From NCBI RefSeq assembly GCF_027923465.1, contig NZ_BRLB01000011.1, positions 112,033 through 176,032 on the forward strand: a stretch of DNA of 64,000 nucleotides, written 5' to 3'. A program made the translations under genes and the position numbers. The DNA is from Vallitalea longa. Lineage in GTDB: Bacteria; Bacillota; Clostridia; Lachnospirales; Vallitaleaceae. Of the stretch, positions 8,198 to 17,047 are shown in pieces; positions within the stretch are counted from its first letter, which is position 1; each line of letters starts with the position of its first letter. The notes below the pieces were generated by a model. It worked only from the letters and a program-made list of their open reading frames with translations. It ran no database searches and had not been told where the DNA came from.

Positions 8198-10075
8198 TTA
8201 TAAATCACAATGACCAATTATGTAGTCATCTTTCTCAAAATCGACTTCAATAGAAGTTCCATCAGAAAATATAGTTTTCTGCTTATTATACGTATCATCT
8301 AAAAATTTATGACTTATCATTTCACATGTTGCTACCTTAGTTGATAAATCACATACAATTTTATTTTTTCCTATTTCTTCTTTATCTGCATCGACACCAA
8401 GATAACCTACTCCACCATTTAGGAGTGCATACAAAAATCCATCCTTCGATTCTGGTATTCCCCAAGCTGATTTTGTGAGAGCCCAAGGTATCACAATACA
8501 ATCATGATAAACTAGATTTAGTAAAGGGACTGGAATACCTCTAGCATTACCTTTATCTATATTTGGATACAGTGCATGTGGAGCATGATGAACCAGATTC
8601 ATATAAGGTATTGCCCAGTCACAGCCTTCCTCTGAACTTGTAAGAATCCCCTCTGAACTAACGTAATTAAAACATTCAATCCTTTTGCACATACAATTAC
8701 GACGAGACATCTTATGTTCTTTATGAAAACATTCATCAAGATTGACTACACTAAAAACATCTAGATAACTTCCTCTTAGTTCAATACCTCTACTTTTTAG
8801 TGCTTCAAAATTTCTCTTTACATAATATGGAGCAAATGTAGTACATAGATAAGCTTGCTTACCACCTTCCCATGTTGCTTCCATATCTACATCCCCTTTT
8901 TCATCAACAACCGCTTGATTAATATCAAAAGTCTCAGCATCCAGATAATAATCTCTGTATTGGTCATGAGTTGCGAAAATATAATCTAGTTCTTTACAAG
9001 TATCTGTTAATTCCTTCATACCATCAAATCCACCCGCTTTTTCACATGGTGGTAATATATCTGGATGTTGATTATCATATCCCATTTTTCCCCAACCGTC
9101 TAGATGAACATAAGCTTTTTCTACTCCCATGCTCTTCAATCTCTTTAATTGATCCGCTCTCTTACTGAAAGTTGTTAACTCCTCATTATTACTTGGATTT
9201 TCTTTATCATAAAATATGCTTTCAGGTACTATATGCTTATAAATATTAGTGTGTATGATAGGACTACCTATCAATTTTTCCACATTAGAATTTCTTATAT
9301 TCTTTTCTTCCAGTGTGATAAATGAACCTTTCTTCTTAACATAATCCTTATATATCTTACACAATGAATTGTAATCACAGTCTACTAGGAATCTATATAT
9401 AAGTTCTCTATTATATCTAATAGAGCCTAATGAAGGTTCCCAGTATGGATATACATTAGTATAACCTTCTCCCGGATGATCTAATTCATATCCACCATCC
9501 CAAGGAGTACTAGCGATAGCTATATACCCATTATTATCTTCTATCTGCCCCCACCATGGCATATATGCATCTCTTGTATAATAACGTCCATCCTCAATAT
9601 TTTCCACTTTCTGATTCCAACCAGTAGGAATAATACATCCTTGCATCATTGGTAATACTGTATAATTATCCCTATCTGGTTTATTAAATTCAAAAGGTCC
9701 CGGCCATACAACTTTTTTGATAATTCCTTTTGACTCTTTAATTGGAATAAACTGAAAATGTACATCATTGAAAGTATTATCAATCCATATGTTAGTTTCA
9801 AAACTTATATCTATATCTTTTTTATCTATACTAAATTGTGAAAAAGTAGATCTTATACCATGTCCAAATCCTGTTCTATATTCTTCGTGTGAAATATCTC
9901 TTGCATCACAAAATAATATTTCATACATTTTATCATTACTTTCTACCTCAATATGTGGTTTGTATGATTTAACATAATTCCATTCTTTATTGCCATTATA
10001 TATAACTACCTTCAGATCCTTAATGTAGTATTTAATCTTTAAATCATTACTTCGAAAAATTATATGTTCTTTCAT
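8198..10075 (-). CDS. Putative glycoside hydrolase (GH101/GH129-like TIM barrel)
   Basis: A 625-residue protein without signal peptide, so probably cytoplasmic. The first 250 residues are beta-rich (WGQIEDNNGYIAIASTPWDGG). A barrel-like part follows, with YVHLDGWGKMGYDN near residue 325, HPDILPP, a phrase FATHDQYRDYY, and LRGSYLDVFSV, each putting an acidic residue at the end of a predicted strand. Length and these phrases recall alpha-N-acetylgalactosaminidase-type enzymes of GH129/GH101, but I cannot confirm a family or point to the catalytic residues with confidence. A cytoplasmic hydrolase here would finish sugars brought in by transporters. The start is supported by GAGGAGGT upstream. 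Confidence 0.5.
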   Translation of the reverse strand: MKEHIIFRSNDLKIKYYIKDLKVVIYNGNKEWNYVKSYKPHIEVESNDKMYEILFCDARDISHEEYRTGFGHGIRSTFSQFSIDKKDIDISFETNIWIDNTFNDVHFQFIPIKESKGIIKKVVWPGPFEFNKPDRDNYTVLPMMQGCIIPTGWNQKVENIEDGRYYTRDAYMPWWGQIEDNNGYIAIASTPWDGGYELDHPGEGYTNVYPYWEPSLGSIRYNRELIYRFLVDCDYNSLCKIYKDYVKKKGSFITLEEKNIRNSNVEKLIGSPIIHTNIYKHIVPESIFYDKENPSNNEELTTFSKRADQLKRLKSMGVEKAYVHLDGWGKMGYDNQHPDILPPCEKAGGFDGMKELTDTCKELDYIFATHDQYRDYYLDAETFDINQAVVDEKGDVDMEATWEGGKQAYLCTTFAPYYVKRNFEALKSRGIELRGSYLDVFSVVNLDECFHKEHKMSRRNCMCKRIECFNYVSSEGILTSSEEGCDWAIPYMNLVHHAPHALYPNIDKGNARGIPVPLLNLVYHDCIVIPWALTKSAWGIPESKDGFLYALLNGGVGYLGVDADKEEIGKNKIVCDLSTKVATCEMISHKFLDDTYNKQKTIFSDGTSIEVDFEKDDYIIGHCDL

Positions 10076-10147
10076 TCCATAACCTCCTCATATCAATTAT
10101 CCATTTTGAATAACTAATTAACATTAATAATACTTATTTTTTTGCTG

Positions 10148-10906
10148 CTAATATTTTAGATCCTCATCAATATAACATTTATATATGGACAAGCCAACGA
10201 TTTTAATTATTGGAGCTAATACCAATCCAATTACAATCAATCCTATTCTTGTAGATAAAAAAGCTGTTTTACTTAATTCTATATTCATCCAATTAGGTAA
10301 AGATGTCAATAAAACAGTAGGTATTATTTGTATGATTAAAGTAGCAAAATAGTATTTAACCATTATACTTTTATCGATCAAATATAATTCTTTACTTCTA
10401 CTAATAAAGTTAGTGCCTTCTTCCAGAATTAATACATAACTTAACAAACAAAATCTAATCATTATATATAAGAATAATATAATAAAAATTATTATAACAA
10501 GTGTACCCAAAGTCCCTCTCAAAGCTATTATGGTAACCATACATATCAATAAAGCTACTATAATAAATGAACCTACTACAATATATCCTAGAATATATTT
10601 AGGTAATTTCTTGAACGAGTTTTTAATTATATTCGGGTAGTTATCATTTATCTTCTCATAACTGTTATCTATTATAAGTATTGAAATGATACTCAATACA
10701 GCCGTAATAACAATTCCTAATAAATTGTATATAGATTGACTTAACTGCCCCACTGTATCATTACTAAAATACGCAATATATGCCTGATATGTATTATAAG
10801 AATTGAATATGCACTTAATAAATTCAACAATATAAATAGCAATTCCACATCTTTTTACTATTTGAATTACATCATTTTTAATTCTGGCTAATGTTAGCTC
10901 TTCCAT
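10148..10906 (-). CDS. Polytopic membrane protein, unknown function
   Basis: A 252-residue protein with about six predicted membrane segments, including very hydrophobic runs near residues 55-80, 105-130, 132-160 and 215-240. The layout, in which segments are separated by amphipathic stretches such as YEKINDNYPNIIKNSFKKLPKYILGY, recalls glycerophosphodiesterase-type or DUF975-like membrane domains, but I cannot assign it. The ATG follows GGATGGAG. It is downstream of nothing obvious: 72 bp separate it from the hydrolase at 8198-10075, and the two may be cotranscribed. Confidence 0.6.
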   Translation of the reverse strand: MEELTLARIKNDVIQIVKRCGIAIYIVEFIKCIFNSYNTYQAYIAYFSNDTVGQLSQSIYNLLGIVITAVLSIISILIIDNSYEKINDNYPNIIKNSFKKLPKYILGYIVVGSFIIVALLICMVTIIALRGTLGTLVIIIFIILFLYIMIRFCLLSYVLILEEGTNFISRSKELYLIDKSIMVKYYFATLIIQIIPTVLLTSLPNWMNIELSKTAFLSTRIGLIVIGLVLAPIIKIVGLSIYKCYIDEDLKY

Positions 10907-11342
10907 TACTCCATCCTTTCATAATTAATTTCAAAAAAATAGTTATTTCTTCTCCTTCCATATAACATATGTTTATAATTACAATTCAATTGTAGCAAAA
11001 ACAATTACATACGTCAATTATGTTTATAATATATTATATTTCTACATTATACGTATCATAATCATATTATTAAAACTTAGTAATTTTCTCAAATGAGAGT
11101 ATAACAAAAATCAGATTAATAAACCTGTAATTATTAATCAAAGTTATTAATTATTTCAATATATAATATAAATAATGCAATAATTTATCTAAATAACTTA
11201 ATATTATAAATTATTATTATGCATTTATTTCCAAACCCAAACGAAAGGTCATTAGGTTAATATTTATCCCAATGACCTTTTATTATTATTTATTTTCATT
11301 CATATTTGATTAATAAAATTCCACTTGCTAATAGAGTAGTAT
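10907..11342. other. AT-rich intergenic stretch
   Basis: This 436-bp gap has no coding-like frame on either strand. Its only clear structure is the hairpin at 11244-11280. The rest is low-complexity A/T sequence. Confidence 0.5.
11244..11280. terminator. Hairpin terminator
   Basis: Arms AAAGGTCATT (11244-11253) and AATGACCTTT (11271-11280). It lies downstream of the minus-strand lipoprotein gene ending at 11343, and a longer T-rich tail follows on the plus strand. Confidence 0.65.
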
Positions 11343-11801
11343 TTACCATATTATATCAATTTTCCCTTTAGCTTTTTCTCCTATTAATGCAACTTTTATC
11401 TTATTATCACTACTTTCAATAACTATGTTTCTACAAAATTCCTCTATATTTACATCTCCATCACATTCTTGTTGCAATTGTTCTAGCTCGTTCATATATT
11501 CTTTTTCTGATAAATTAATATCACTAATTATATTATCTTGTGAATCTCTAAATTGCAAATTAAGATTTCCTTCTTTTATTAGATAATTAAATTCAAATTT
11601 ATACTCTTCTCCTTTTTTACTACTAAAAGCTCTAATATCTTCCCCATCCAATTTTGCAAATTCCATACTAATTTCTCCATATTTAGAGTTTTCAACTAGC
11701 TCTGTGTGATTCGCTATACTAGTAATTTCAAGTGTTTTTTTCCCACAACCTGTCAACATCAAAACTATCATTAATATTATTACTATTTTGGTTGATTTCA
11801 T
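11343..11801 (-). CDS. Small lipoprotein, unknown function
   Basis: From the ATG at 11801 the product has 152 residues with a signal peptide ending in LTGC (Cys19). An upstream in-frame start at 11855 is rejected because AGGAGGATACT stands directly before this ATG and the lipoprotein signal begins here. The mature part is beta-rich and acidic (FNYLIKEGNLNLQFRD), with a short C-terminal sheet ending in GKIDIIW. It follows the Nudix gene by 22 bp and is probably cotranscribed with it. No family recognised. Confidence 0.7.
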   Translation of the reverse strand: MKSTKIVIILMIVLMLTGCGKKTLEITSIANHTELVENSKYGEISMEFAKLDGEDIRAFSSKKGEEYKFEFNYLIKEGNLNLQFRDSQDNIISDINLSEKEYMNELEQLQQECDGDVNIEEFCRNIVIESSDNKIKVALIGEKAKGKIDIIW

Positions 11802-11823
11802 AGTATCCTCCTTATCATCAGAA

Positions 11824-12342
11824 TTATATCCTATCACTATATAAAAAATCCTCAAATTCTTTTCTTAATGGTACTAACCTTTCTGCAACTGGTAATGCAA
11901 TGACTCTAGATTTAATCATATCATCTAGTTTATCTAGAGTTACCCATTGTGCTTCAACAGTTTCCCCATCCTGCAATTTCAATTCAGAAATTTTAGGACT
12001 TTTTCTGATAATATATGTATCTACAAATGCTGTTTTTTCTTTTCTAGTCCCAAGAAAAAACAAATCACTTTCATCAGCAACTATTCCAGTTTCTTCATTT
12101 AATTCTCTTATTGCTCCTCCTTTACTGGTTTCACCAGCTAATACAGATCCACCAGTATTCTCCCATAAATTAGGATATTTTTCCTTGTTGGGATGGCGTA
12201 ATGTCAATAATATTTTATTATCATCATTTACGGTCCAAACATTTATAGCAATGTGATATTTCCCAATTTCCATTTTATCTTGTCTATTATGAGTTTTATC
12301 TAGCAGTTGCCTTTTATCATTATATAAATCCCATATTTCCAT
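11824..12342 (-). CDS. Nudix hydrolase
   Basis: The product (172 residues from the ATG at 12342) contains a complete Nudix box: G, five residues, E, seven residues, REL, one residue, EETGI (from GSVLAGE to EETGI, about residues 57-79). This helix binds Mg2+ and the diphosphate of the substrate. The N-terminal phrase MEIWDLYNDKRQLLDKTHNR and the tryptophan-rich NLWENTGGS stretch fit the IPP-isomerase-like Nudix subgroup of housecleaning enzymes. An ATG at 12357 is rejected because it overlaps the ribosome binding site GGAGGT. It lies in a row of small single-domain enzymes on the same strand. Confidence 0.85.
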   Translation of the reverse strand: MEIWDLYNDKRQLLDKTHNRQDKMEIGKYHIAINVWTVNDDNKILLTLRHPNKEKYPNLWENTGGSVLAGETSKGGAIRELNEETGIVADESDLFFLGTRKEKTAFVDTYIIRKSPKISELKLQDGETVEAQWVTLDKLDDMIKSRVIALPVAERLVPLRKEFEDFLYSDRI

Positions 12343-12446
12343 TGAATCTACCTCCATTAATTAAGACATTTAGTACTGCAATTATTATACATATATTTTT
12401 TCAATATAAATAGATCATTATTTTAAATATTAGTTCTTACTAGATT

Positions 12447-13373
12447 TCATATATCTAACCAATCTTTATTATTACGAATAAAAGGGGCTTTCACATCTGT
12501 CGAAACAATTTCTTTATACGTATTGGGCTTTCTATATGCATTACCCCATGTTTCCCTTTTTCTGTAATCTCTTAAGGATTCAAGATTGAAATCAGCCATA
12601 TATATTCCTTCATTTTCATCAGCCTCAATTATTTTCATATCTCTACAACCATTTTCATCAAAGGCTATTCCATCAAAAGCAACTGAATGTCCTAATCCTT
12701 TTCCTGCATAATTACAGACTGCTATACCTACCATGTTTTCAAATGCCCTTGTCCTAATCTGTGATAATCTATTAATCTCTAATTCACAAGCATTGGGAAC
12801 TAGAACAATTTCAGCACCTTTTAGCATTAATACACGAGCGCTTTCTGGAAATTCCCTATCATAACATATCATAGCACCTATTTTCACTCTACCTTTCGAT
12901 GTTTCTAAATCTATTACTTTGAACTCATCACCAGAAGTACAATGATATTCTAACGAGAAATCACATGTATGCACTTTTGCATATGTCATCACTATGTTAC
13001 CATTATGATCAATTATTGATAAGGTATTTCTAGGATTTTGGTTACCATATGTTTCTAAATATGTTATGCCTATCGCAATATTTAACTCTTTTGCTAGATA
13101 ACAGAAGTGTTTTATATAATCACTGTCAGTTGATATACTCTGTCTCTTCCATTTCTCCAATAACTCGGGGTATTTAGGATTACATGGGTTATAATCATAA
13201 TCATTAACTTCATTATGATATGGTGTATATCCTATATTCCACATCTCCGGCAACAGTACAATATCCGCTCCTTCCTTTGCTGCTTGACGGCAATAAGAAT
13301 CAGCTTTTACGGTATTAGCCAATTGGTCATTTTTATTAGGTTCCAGTTGAAGTAATGCTATTTTCAGTTTCAT
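12447..13373 (-). CDS. Carbon-nitrogen hydrolase (nitrilase superfamily)
   Basis: A 308-residue protein with the three catalytic positions of the superfamily in order: Glu in LLPEMW (near residue 43), Lys in TYAKVH (near 136) and Cys in AMICYDREFPESAR (near 170). Such enzymes hydrolyse amides or N-carbamoyl groups. It has no signal peptide. It lies 29 bp downstream of a methyltransferase gene and is likely cotranscribed. The substrate is unknown; N-carbamoyl amino acid or polyamine derivatives are common in the family. Confidence 0.85.
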   Translation of the reverse strand: MKLKIALLQLEPNKNDQLANTVKADSYCRQAAKEGADIVLLPEMWNIGYTPYHNEVNDYDYNPCNPKYPELLEKWKRQSISTDSDYIKHFCYLAKELNIAIGITYLETYGNQNPRNTLSIIDHNGNIVMTYAKVHTCDFSLEYHCTSGDEFKVIDLETSKGRVKIGAMICYDREFPESARVLMLKGAEIVLVPNACELEINRLSQIRTRAFENMVGIAVCNYAGKGLGHSVAFDGIAFDENGCRDMKIIEADENEGIYMADFNLESLRDYRKRETWGNAYRKPNTYKEIVSTDVKAPFIRNNKDWLDI

Positions 13374-13402
13374 ATAAACACACCTCTTTTAATAATTGTT
13401 TT

Positions 13403-14077
13403 TTACACTTTATGTATAACAAGAAAAACACTTGACTTATCTATCTCTTCAACATAATAATCATATCCTGATAAAGCTCCTATTTCATTCAAGTCATTCA
13501 TAGTGTATGTTGTCGCTTTAAATCCATCTTTACATATTATAACTCCATCTTTTGTTTTATCATAATCAATTTTGCCTAACAAGCTCTTCTCGGCTTGCTC
13601 TTCAAACCACCTAAGCCTGTGATACCAAAATTTTTCACTATACGTACTAAAATATATTTTTCCTCCATCTACTACCAATTGTAAAATCTTCTTTATCAAT
13701 TCATTAGATGTAATATTCATAGCTGATAAGCCATTCTGGAGACAAATTATCGTATCAAACTTTTCTTCTAATGTTATATTATGTATATCCATATTGATAA
13801 TTTCCGCATTTGGAGTATCCTTTAGATATTCTTTACTTAATGATACATTCTCTTTTGAAATGTCAATTCCAACAATTGACTTACAATTACTTGCAATTTC
13901 CTTGACAATACGTCCATAACCTGCACCCAATTCTAGGACTCTTTCACTTCCTGTAAGATTGTCTTTGACAAAAGATATTTCTGCATCTAAGTACTGTTTT
14001 ACTCTTGGGATATCAGTGTCATATACTTTAAAGAGATTTGCAGAGTTTAATTTTTGCTCATAATAATTTTTGTTCAT
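13403..14077 (-). CDS. Class I SAM-dependent methyltransferase
   Basis: The 224-residue product has motif I VLELGAGYGR near residue 45, an acidic end of strand 2 (IVGIDIS), and motif IV-like FDTIICLQNG. These mark the Rossmann-like SAM fold. The N-terminal MNKNYYEQKLNSANLFKVYD helix is typical of small-molecule methyltransferases. The substrate is unknown. The ATG follows AAGGGGGAAG. It sits 29 bp before the nitrilase gene. Confidence 0.85.
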   Translation of the reverse strand: MNKNYYEQKLNSANLFKVYDTDIPRVKQYLDAEISFVKDNLTGSERVLELGAGYGRIVKEIASNCKSIVGIDISKENVSLSKEYLKDTPNAEIINMDIHNITLEEKFDTIICLQNGLSAMNITSNELIKKILQLVVDGGKIYFSTYSEKFWYHRLRWFEEQAEKSLLGKIDYDKTKDGVIICKDGFKATTYTMNDLNEIGALSGYDYYVEEIDKSSVFLVIHKV

Positions 14078-14174
14078 AATGCTTCCCCCTTACTAATATG
14101 TTCAGGTTAATACAATAATACTACTCTCCTTATCTTTATCATGATAAAGGATTATTGATTATCCAATAAGCATC

Positions 14175-14699
14175 TTAATCTAAGGTTATCCAATATCTTT
14201 GTGAAACTCCCTCTGCATCCGATATTTCGTTTTCTAATACTCCACCATTATTCATTATTGTTTTTGCAGATGCAATATTATCATTATCACAAGTTACTAG
14301 GACCTTATATATATTTAATTTAGCACATTCTGTCAATGCTAATGACAGCATTTCTGTAGCATATCCTTGTCTTCTTTCTGATTTTCTAACACTATAACCT
14401 ATATGTCCACCATGCCTAAGCAAAAAATCATTCAATCTATGTCTTATACTAATCATACCAACCAAGCGACCATCATCATTAGATATCGCCATATATGTAG
14501 AATCAGGAACTAGTCCTTCCCTTACCGTTTCTTCTTTTGAATTATCACATAGTGCACTGTACCATTCTTCAAAAATCTCAGTATTTTTCAAGCCAGAAGT
14601 ACCATCCAAACTATCACCATTTTCAATAAATTCTCTTCTATAGTCAAGTATTGCTTCTTTGTAGTGTGGTGTAGGTACAACTAATTTAATTCTATTCAT
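14175..14699 (-). CDS. GNAT family N-acetyltransferase
   Basis: The 174-residue product shows the GNAT acetyl-CoA motif A (IGYSVRKSERRQGYATEML, RRQGYA being the pyrophosphate loop) and the following strand and helix (YKVLVTCDNDNIASAKTIMNNGG). The ending, SDAEGVSQRYWITLD, is common in a clostridial subgroup whose substrate is unknown. The ATG has GGGAGGAATG before it. Confidence 0.85.
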   Translation of the reverse strand: MNRIKLVVPTPHYKEAILDYRREFIENGDSLDGTSGLKNTEIFEEWYSALCDNSKEETVREGLVPDSTYMAISNDDGRLVGMISIRHRLNDFLLRHGGHIGYSVRKSERRQGYATEMLSLALTECAKLNIYKVLVTCDNDNIASAKTIMNNGGVLENEISDAEGVSQRYWITLD

Positions 14700-14779
14700 A
14701 ACATTCCTCCCATTCTATTATCAATCTAATCGTGTATTTATAAATTTGTCATAATTTTATATTCTATCAAAAATCACAG

Positions 14780-15853
14780 CTAATCTAATTTGGGTTCATA
14801 TTCGCCATTAAAACTATATTTGAAATCATTGTCTATACGGATATACCCTGAAATTCTATCACAACTAATTCTTTTTACTATACCCGATTCATTTTTATTA
14901 TCTACATTACCTTCTGCAACAATAATACTATCTTTATCACTAGATAAAACAATTCCAGTGTGATCATGCGATTTATTCGTAATCAATTTTTCATAAATAA
15001 CAATGTCTCCTCTTGTTGGAATAAAACTATCATCATTAATACTGTAAAAATAATTAACATTTTTGAACTTGGCCCATTCTTGCCAAGCCCCTACACCAGC
15101 AAATCTAGTAGTCCCATAAGGATGTCTTATTGGCAATAAGAACCCAGCTTTTCTACAACAATAATATAAAAAAGCAGCACACCAGCCATTTTGTAATTCC
15201 TTATAAATATTATCTCCTGTCCAGAATCTGCATATCTCTTTATAATCATCATCTGAAGTGATTCCGACAATACCTTTAGATGCTAGAGTTTCAGCAATAT
15301 CTCCTAATAGCTTTCTTTTATCTTGACCTGTTTCAATCTTTTCTTCATCTATATTTTCATTGATCTCAAAATCAGTAACTAAAGCTAATTCATTAAGTAT
15401 ATTCTTAAGACGTACAGCTTCTCTTGCTACAATCTTCTTATCCACATTATATAAGTAGTGCTGCAAAACATCAGCATCTTTTATAAGCTCGTCATATTTT
15501 GAATGTATAGTCTGCTTATCACTATGATAAAAGATTGCTCTGAGAATCGTTTTTTGCTCTTCTTTCGTAAAAACACCCATATCACGAATTATTGGTCTTA
15601 CTGTCTCTGCTCCATTTTGAGCATGTAATTCGGTTATTCCAGTAGCATATGAATAATAATCATGAAACATTCCTATAATTGCTGCAATCTCGGGATTCAA
15701 ACTTCTTTTTATTGCTAATATTGTAGCTGTTTGTGATACTCCATATAGATGTATATATGCACAACGTCTTTCATTAACATCATTCATCTTCATAAGCATA
15801 TCATCAATAATAGCTCTAACACTTTCTAAACGCATAGATTTTTTCATATTCAT
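14780..15853 (-). CDS. HD domain fused to a CHAP-like amidase/peptidase domain
   Basis: A 357-residue protein with two unrelated halves. Residues about 10-140 are an HD phosphohydrolase-like domain: His35, the His64-Asp65 pair in MFHDYYSYA, His110, and Asp128 in KDADVL. Residues about 205-345 look like a CHAP domain: Cys225 in GWCAAFLYYC, the turn PTRGDIVIY, His298 in DHTGIVL, and AEGNVDN, which together give a Cys-His-(Glu/Asn) papain-like site. There is no signal peptide, although CHAP domains usually cut cell wall outside the cell. The gene starts 9 bp after the TIR gene ends, which implies one transcript. A cytoplasmic nucleotide hydrolase plus protease or amidase acting with TIR is inferred, not shown. 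Confidence 0.75.
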   Translation of the reverse strand: MNMKKSMRLESVRAIIDDMLMKMNDVNERRCAYIHLYGVSQTATILAIKRSLNPEIAAIIGMFHDYYSYATGITELHAQNGAETVRPIIRDMGVFTKEEQKTILRAIFYHSDKQTIHSKYDELIKDADVLQHYLYNVDKKIVAREAVRLKNILNELALVTDFEINENIDEEKIETGQDKRKLLGDIAETLASKGIVGITSDDDYKEICRFWTGDNIYKELQNGWCAAFLYYCCRKAGFLLPIRHPYGTTRFAGVGAWQEWAKFKNVNYFYSINDDSFIPTRGDIVIYEKLITNKSHDHTGIVLSSDKDSIIVAEGNVDNKNESGIVKRISCDRISGYIRIDNDFKYSFNGEYEPKLD

Positions 15854-15862
15854 AAATACCTC

Positions 15863-16939
15863 CTATATCTGTGACCACTTTTCAATGAAATCCCAATCTT
15901 TTATAGTCCCATTTTTATTTAAAATTTTCAAGTAAACTCCATCACCTTTTCCGACCTGCCATATAGCTTGTGCGGAGTTATATTTAGTTGATATATTATT
16001 AATTTTAACATACTCAAAAAATTTATCTTTGCCTTTTCCATGCATTTGTGAGACATATGCTACTAAATATATATCTATACAACTAGCACCAAACTCTATT
16101 GGATTACCATTCAAAATATGATTCCTTATTATTTGTACCCATTCACTTGAATGTGAGTATATTATTTGTGATTTTATATCTTCAATTTTATATGCCTTAT
16201 AGCTTCTTTTTTCCCATTGCTTCAACTTAGAAAAATCTCCATGATAATCGTTTAATTTATTTAACATTATTTCTAAATTACATACTGTTGGTATAATATG
16301 TTCATGTATACTACGTCCTCTTAAATTATTAGGCAAAACATAACCAAATGATTTTTGGTCATAATTATTTTCTTTTACCTTAATAGGTTCATTATTAGTT
16401 GAATGAATTATGTCTCTTACATGATTATTGCTTTTATTAAAAACTTCATCCTTTTTTTGGCCATTATTATTTATATTTAAATTAGTAGTCTCTTTTTTAT
16501 TAAATCTATTCACTATACTTCGTGCACAACTTATTATTTTGGATGTATTATTTGAAAACAAGGATAATATCTCTATCATATCATCTTCACTATATATACT
16601 TGCTAATCTATTATTTGATGTAAATAACCCTTTTAATAACTTACTATAGTCTTCATTTTCAACTCTTATGGGAGTTATTTTCTTATTATAAGCATAGGCA
16701 ATACCCATTTCTATTTGACATGGTATACTATTATAGAAACTCTCTGATACAATTGCTAATATGTAATCACTTTCCTTTATGCCTTTCTTTATTGTTTCAT
16801 AGAAATTGTCTCCAAATGCAATCGAATTGGTGTAAGATTTAGATGAATAGAAAACATCACATTTTAGCCTTTCTAGTGCTAGTATTAATCCTTCAATCTT
16901 GTCTTTATCATTAGTTGAATGACTAACAAAAACCTTCAT
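15863..16939 (-). CDS. TIR-domain protein
   Basis: Residues 1 to about 125 form a TIR domain: the opening strand MKVFVSHSTNDKDK, a BB-loop region (FYSSKSYTNSIAFGDNF), SDYILAIVSESF, and CQIEMG, whose Glu77 is the candidate catalytic residue for NAD+ cleavage in TIR effectors. A polar, low-complexity linker rich in N and K follows (about 140-200), then a C-terminal domain of about 155 residues that I do not recognise (phrases IHEHIIPTVCNLEIM, WEKRSYKAYKIEDIK, WQVGKGDGVYL). In known bacterial defence systems such a C-terminal part senses the trigger. The gene stands first in the minus-strand row and is followed 9 bp later by the HD-CHAP gene. Confidence 0.8.
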   Translation of the reverse strand: MKVFVSHSTNDKDKIEGLILALERLKCDVFYSSKSYTNSIAFGDNFYETIKKGIKESDYILAIVSESFYNSIPCQIEMGIAYAYNKKITPIRVENEDYSKLLKGLFTSNNRLASIYSEDDMIEILSLFSNNTSKIISCARSIVNRFNKKETTNLNINNNGQKKDEVFNKSNNHVRDIIHSTNNEPIKVKENNYDQKSFGYVLPNNLRGRSIHEHIIPTVCNLEIMLNKLNDYHGDFSKLKQWEKRSYKAYKIEDIKSQIIYSHSSEWVQIIRNHILNGNPIEFGASCIDIYLVAYVSQMHGKGKDKFFEYVKINNISTKYNSAQAIWQVGKGDGVYLKILNKNGTIKDWDFIEKWSQI

Positions 16940-17047
16940 TTTAAAATCCCCCTATAATTAATTTTTTAACGATAGTATTACTATAATGTGTAATTTTTGT
17001 CTCTCTTCACCTTTTTATTTCTGAATTATTATATAGTTATTTGATTC

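Noticed and set aside
8198..10075. Alpha-galactosidase of GH36
   Set aside because: The tryptophan-rich and catalytic phrases of GH36 are not present in order; only a general TIM-barrel similarity can be claimed.
10907..11240. Small RNA or riboswitch in the long gap
   Set aside because: The sequence is simple A/T with no conserved paired elements other than the terminator near 11244.
14780..15853. Secreted cell-wall hydrolase, as CHAP proteins usually are
   Set aside because: There is no signal peptide and the N-terminal half is an intracellular HD domain, so export is unlikely.
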